From contig JAUVQD010000006.1 of NCBI GenBank assembly GCA_030598355.1, positions 1-16,435 on the forward strand: 16,435 nucleotides of DNA. Reading direction: 5' to 3'. Positions 14,018 to 16,435 of the stretch are shown here, one piece after another. The position numbers and the translations under genes were made by a program. Under the pieces are notes generated by a model, which was not told the DNA's origin, made no database searches, and worked only from the letters and a program-made list of their open reading frames with translations. Position 1 is the stretch's first letter, and every line of letters begins with the position of its first letter. Source of the stretch: Actinomycetes bacterium. GTDB taxonomy: Bacteria; Actinomycetota; Aquicultoria; CAJVYJ01; JAUVQD01.

Positions 14018-15607
14018 ATGAGAATTCCCACCTCGATGGGGACACAGCACCCAGACAGCGCAAGTAAATATATATCGATCCGGGAAGAGGCGTCAGAGGC
14101 AGTCGACGCGCTGACACCGGCACCTGATGGTTTGGGCCTCGAAGAGTTCATGATCGACTTTGAAGGCAAGATGACGCCATATCATCAGACCGCCGATATT
14201 GCGCATCAACTTATCAACAAAAACCTAATGCCGGGCCGTGATGTCTGGCTCACCCCCCGTATCTCCAACGCTACGGAGGAGACAGTATTCCGGCAAATTA
14301 TGGCGCTTATGTCAATTATTGAGGCCGATTACGATATTATGCGCAGTGCCGATCAGAGCGGTGGAATTGAGGAAGTAGTTCTGCCGATGGTTAAGGGCGC
14401 CGACGACTTAATTAATATTAGATCTCGAATCGCCGACATTTTTGATCTGGCCCACAAAGAGTTCGGTATGACTAGAGATCCCAACGCGCTTCAGGTCATT
14501 CCGTTGATTGAAGATATCCCCAATATGTTGGCTTTTGCGGATTTCTACCGCGAATATCACGAAAACTGCTTGGCAAAGGGGCTGACAAATCGACGGCTCC
14601 GTTTCATGATTGCCCGAAGCGACTCGGCTATGATCTATGGTTTAGTCGCGGCGGTCTTGGCTGTTCGCGTGATGATTTCTGATGCCGCCCAACTTGGGGA
14701 CGACTTGGAACTCGTCTCCGCGCCCATCTATGGCGGAGGCGCTCTTCCTTTTAGAGGCCATGTCCGATTGGAGAATTTACCTAATCTTCTCAATACTTTC
14801 AGCGGAATCAAGACGGTCACTATCCAATCAGGTATGCGTTATGATCACGAATCCGGAGTCGCGGCTGAAACAGCGGCAATTCTAAAAAAAGAATTGCCGG
14901 GATCTGTAGCTCGACGTTTCACCTCGGAAGAAAAAACTTTAATAAAAGATATTCTTGTGAGATTCGCGACGGAATATATGTCAATTTTCAGTCAGGTTGC
15001 TGAGTTGGCCTGTAAATTATCTGAGATCGTCCCCGGTCAGCGAGATCGTCTGACAAGTCGCGGCCCGACAGGTTACGCCCGACGGGCCCCTGATCCCAGT
15101 CAGGTCGGCCGTTTGATCGATGACGCCGATTTGTCAGCCCGACTTAAGGCTATCAAGATGCCGACAGAGACCGCTATTCCACGGGCTATCACATATACCG
15201 CGTCACTATATTCTGTGGGAGTGCCCCCTGAGTTTTTAGGTATCGGTGAGGGATTAGCGGCAATCGCCGAAGTTCATGGCCAAGAGGGTGTTGACCGTCT
15301 TATAGATTTTTATCCCGCCCTCAAAAGTGATATCGATTTCGCCAGTCGGTTCTTAAGTCTCAAAGTAGCGGCCCGTTTTTTTAGTCCGGAATTTATCGCC
15401 TCTTTAAGGCGCAGCATCTCTTTGACCCAAGAGCACCTGAAGATGAGTGTTCTTGGTCGCCAGGATCAAGCTTACGAGACATTGCTTGAGATAATTGAGC
15501 CGCTAGTTCGTCAGATACTGAGAGGCGAGGCACTTGGTCTAGAAGATAAAGCTTTGCTCAAATCGTGCACAGTGCGCCTCGGCAAAATGCGAGGCAGTCT
15601 CGGCTAG
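14018..15607 (+). CDS. ppcA: Phosphoenolpyruvate carboxylase, archaeal/clostridial type
   Basis: Carboxylates PEP to oxaloacetate, refilling the TCA pool and feeding aspartate. It belongs to the short PpcA family, not the roughly 900-residue bacterial/plant type. From ATG 14018 it has 529 residues, close to the clostridial enzyme. Family segments in order: MRIPTSMGTQHPD at the N-terminus, DFEGKMTPYHQTADIA, VIPLIEDIPNM, RFMIARSDSAM, GGGALPFRGH, TIQSGMRYDH, AIPRAITYTASLY, and the terminal RLGKMRGSLG. The frame is open further upstream to a TTG at 13904, but the extra 38 residues are unlike the family and cover the promoter region, so ATG 14018 is chosen. No Shine-Dalgarno sequence precedes it; a small hairpin is there instead. 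The molybdoenzyme gene begins about 20 bases downstream. Confidence 0.94.
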   Translation: MRIPTSMGTQHPDSASKYISIREEASEAVDALTPAPDGLGLEEFMIDFEGKMTPYHQTADIAHQLINKNLMPGRDVWLTPRISNATEETVFRQIMALMSIIEADYDIMRSADQSGGIEEVVLPMVKGADDLINIRSRIADIFDLAHKEFGMTRDPNALQVIPLIEDIPNMLAFADFYREYHENCLAKGLTNRRLRFMIARSDSAMIYGLVAAVLAVRVMISDAAQLGDDLELVSAPIYGGGALPFRGHVRLENLPNLLNTFSGIKTVTIQSGMRYDHESGVAAETAAILKKELPGSVARRFTSEEKTLIKDILVRFATEYMSIFSQVAELACKLSEIVPGQRDRLTSRGPTGYARRAPDPSQVGRLIDDADLSARLKAIKMPTETAIPRAITYTASLYSVGVPPEFLGIGEGLAAIAEVHGQEGVDRLIDFYPALKSDIDFASRFLSLKVAARFFSPEFIASLRRSISLTQEHLKMSVLGRQDQAYETLLEIIEPLVRQILRGEALGLEDKALLKSCTVRLGKMRGSLG

Positions 15608-15626
15608 GGATGATCGTGGTGGTCGA

Positions 15627-16175
15627 TTGCCACCAGGGCAGGTTCAAACCACAAAACTTCCGATCTTGCATCTAGGCGACGTTCCGAAGTTTAACCCGAA
15701 AACCTGGCGGCTTCGAATCAAAGGCGAAATTGAAAAGCCCATTGAGTTGACTTTTGATCAACTGCTGGCACTACCGCGAACCCTAAGCGTTTCTGATTTT
15801 CATTGTGTCACCTCCTGGAGTCGCTTTGACAATAAGTGGGAGGGTCTTCTCCTTCGCGATCTAATTGAAATCGCTCACCTTTTGCCCGGAGCTAAATTTG
15901 TCTCCTTTGAAGCCGAAGGCGGATACCATACCAGTCTTCCGCTTGACGTAGCTAAAGAAGATAATGTCATTCTCGCCTGGCGACTCGATGGCGCCGATCT
16001 AGATCCCGCTCATGGTTGGCCACTCCGGTTGGTCGTACCAAAGAAATATGCGTACAAGAGCGCGAAATGGGTGAGAGTCGTCCGCTTTCTCGACTCGGAC
16101 ACGCCCGGTTACTGGGAACAACGGGGTTATAGCAACAACGCTGACCCGTGGAAAGAGGAAAGACTCGTGAAATAA
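15627..16175 (+). CDS. Sulfite-oxidase-fold molybdopterin oxidoreductase
   Basis: A short (182 residues as called) soluble molybdenum-cofactor protein of the sulfite oxidase / YedY fold. The molybdenum-ligand cysteine is Cys60 in DFHCVTSWSRFDNKWEG. GGYHTSLPLD, HGWPLRLVVPKKYAYKSAKWV and the closing GYSNNADPWKEER are typical of the compact family found in Thermus-like and actinobacterial genomes. There is no signal peptide or Tat motif, so it is probably cytosolic; substrate unknown. The start is uncertain: TTG 15627 is itself the Leu of the conserved RLPPGQ motif, and RGGR is encoded in frame before it. The frame is open back to a TAG at 15540-15542 without ATG, GTG or TTG. It follows ppcA by 19 bases and is likely co-transcribed. 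Confidence 0.88.
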   Translation: MPPGQVQTTKLPILHLGDVPKFNPKTWRLRIKGEIEKPIELTFDQLLALPRTLSVSDFHCVTSWSRFDNKWEGLLLRDLIEIAHLLPGAKFVSFEAEGGYHTSLPLDVAKEDNVILAWRLDGADLDPAHGWPLRLVVPKKYAYKSAKWVRVVRFLDSDTPGYWEQRGYSNNADPWKEERLVK

Positions 16176-16223
16176 TTCAAAGAATACGACTAGTATCGTA
16201 CTTAAGCTTCCCCGGTTTTGCCG

Positions 16224-16236
16224 ATAACTTAGTTAT
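16224..16236. repeat. Perfect 13-bp palindrome
   Basis: ATAACT-T-AGTTAT is a perfect inverted repeat in the 111-base gap between the molybdoenzyme gene and the next gene. It could be an operator half-site pair for the downstream gene. It is too AT-rich and lacks the adjacent T-run expected of a terminator. Function unknown. Confidence 0.4.
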
Positions 16237-16286
16237 TGAGCAAGGGCTAGGTAGCCAGTTGTTTTTCATAACATTAAGGGTAAGAA

Positions 16287-16435
16287 ATGGTTAACTTTAA
16301 TAAATCAAGATTTGATGATTGTTTTATCCCGCTCGTTTTTGAAGACCACCACTTTATACTCGAATCCGGCTCTGTGCCACGTGTAAGTGTTATCCGAATA
16401 CACGAAAATCGTCCTGTTTTCGAGGTTAATCGCGA
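16287..16435 (+). CDS. Unrecognised protein, 3'-partial
   Basis: An ATG at 16287 opens a frame of 49 codons that runs off the window. AAGGG (16276-16280) sits 6 bases before it, a good ribosome-binding site. The product starts MVNFNKSRFDDCFIPLVFED and continues with alternating polar and hydrophobic residues (FILESG, VSVIRIHENRPVFEV), suggesting beta strands. There is no signal peptide. I do not recognise the family. Only the start and the reading frame are supported. Confidence 0.55.
   Translation, partial: MVNFNKSRFDDCFIPLVFEDHHFILESGSVPRVSVIRIHENRPVFEVNR

Noticed and set aside
16245..16265. GGCTA/TAGCC inverted repeat followed by a T-rich stretch as a terminator after the molybdoenzyme gene
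   Set aside because: The stem is only 4-5 bp with a very tight loop and the T-run is interrupted by a G; it is too weak to call.

Overview
The window looks like one stretch of a bacterial chromosome with roughly even GC content. Most of it is a complete arginine biosynthesis cluster on the minus strand, in the order argC-argJ-(zinc-finger membrane protein)-argB-argD-argF-argR-argG-argH. That order, argCJBDFRGH, is classical for Actinomycetota. The N-terminal zinc-finger module of the extra gene resembles the one on actinobacterial rhomboid-type proteins. The phosphoenolpyruvate carboxylase is the short archaeal/clostridial type. A deep-branching, moderate-GC actinobacterium-like lineage is my best guess, but the assignment is an inference of low to moderate confidence. 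I see no phage, transposon, CRISPR array, rRNA or tRNA.

Layout. Positions 1-798 (+) hold the 3' part of a GAF-GGDEF signalling gene whose frame is cut by an in-frame TAA. Positions 810-9627 (-) hold the arginine operon, reading leftwards from a promoter and ARG-box-like operator at about 9653-9699. Positions 9716-13882 (-) hold a G5-domain lipoprotein gene, pheS and pheT. From about 13904 rightwards (+) come a divergent promoter, ppcA (PEP carboxylase), a sulfite-oxidase-fold molybdoenzyme gene, a 111-base gap containing a perfect 13-bp palindrome, and the first 49 codons of an unrecognised gene that runs off the window.

How the genes work together. ArgJ, ArgB, ArgC, ArgD, ArgF, ArgG and ArgH make arginine from glutamate by the acetyl-recycling route. 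ArgJ both makes N-acetylglutamate and recovers the acetyl group from N-acetylornithine, and neither argA nor argE is present here. ArgR is encoded inside the operon and probably acts at the operator upstream of argC. ArgB carries the N-terminal helix and C-terminal signature of arginine-inhibited acetylglutamate kinases. Several cistrons overlap by a few bases (ATGA, GTGA, or start-in-SD arrangements), which implies translational coupling. PEP carboxylase supplies oxaloacetate, and hence aspartate, the second substrate of ArgG; a link to the arginine genes is inference only.

Points of most interest. (1) argH retains its ancestral first 19 codons, starting at a GTG that overlaps the argG stop, but a TAA and a TAG interrupt them. 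An intact ORF restarts at a downstream ATG. (2) The neighbouring GGDEF gene has one in-frame TAA with no frameshift. (3) A zinc-finger membrane protein of unknown role is embedded in the arginine operon. (4) ArgJ has about three extra residues next to its self-cleavage site. (5) The molybdoenzyme gene has no normal start codon before its conserved N-terminal motif. No wholly new system is evident, and most of the window is ordinary metabolism.
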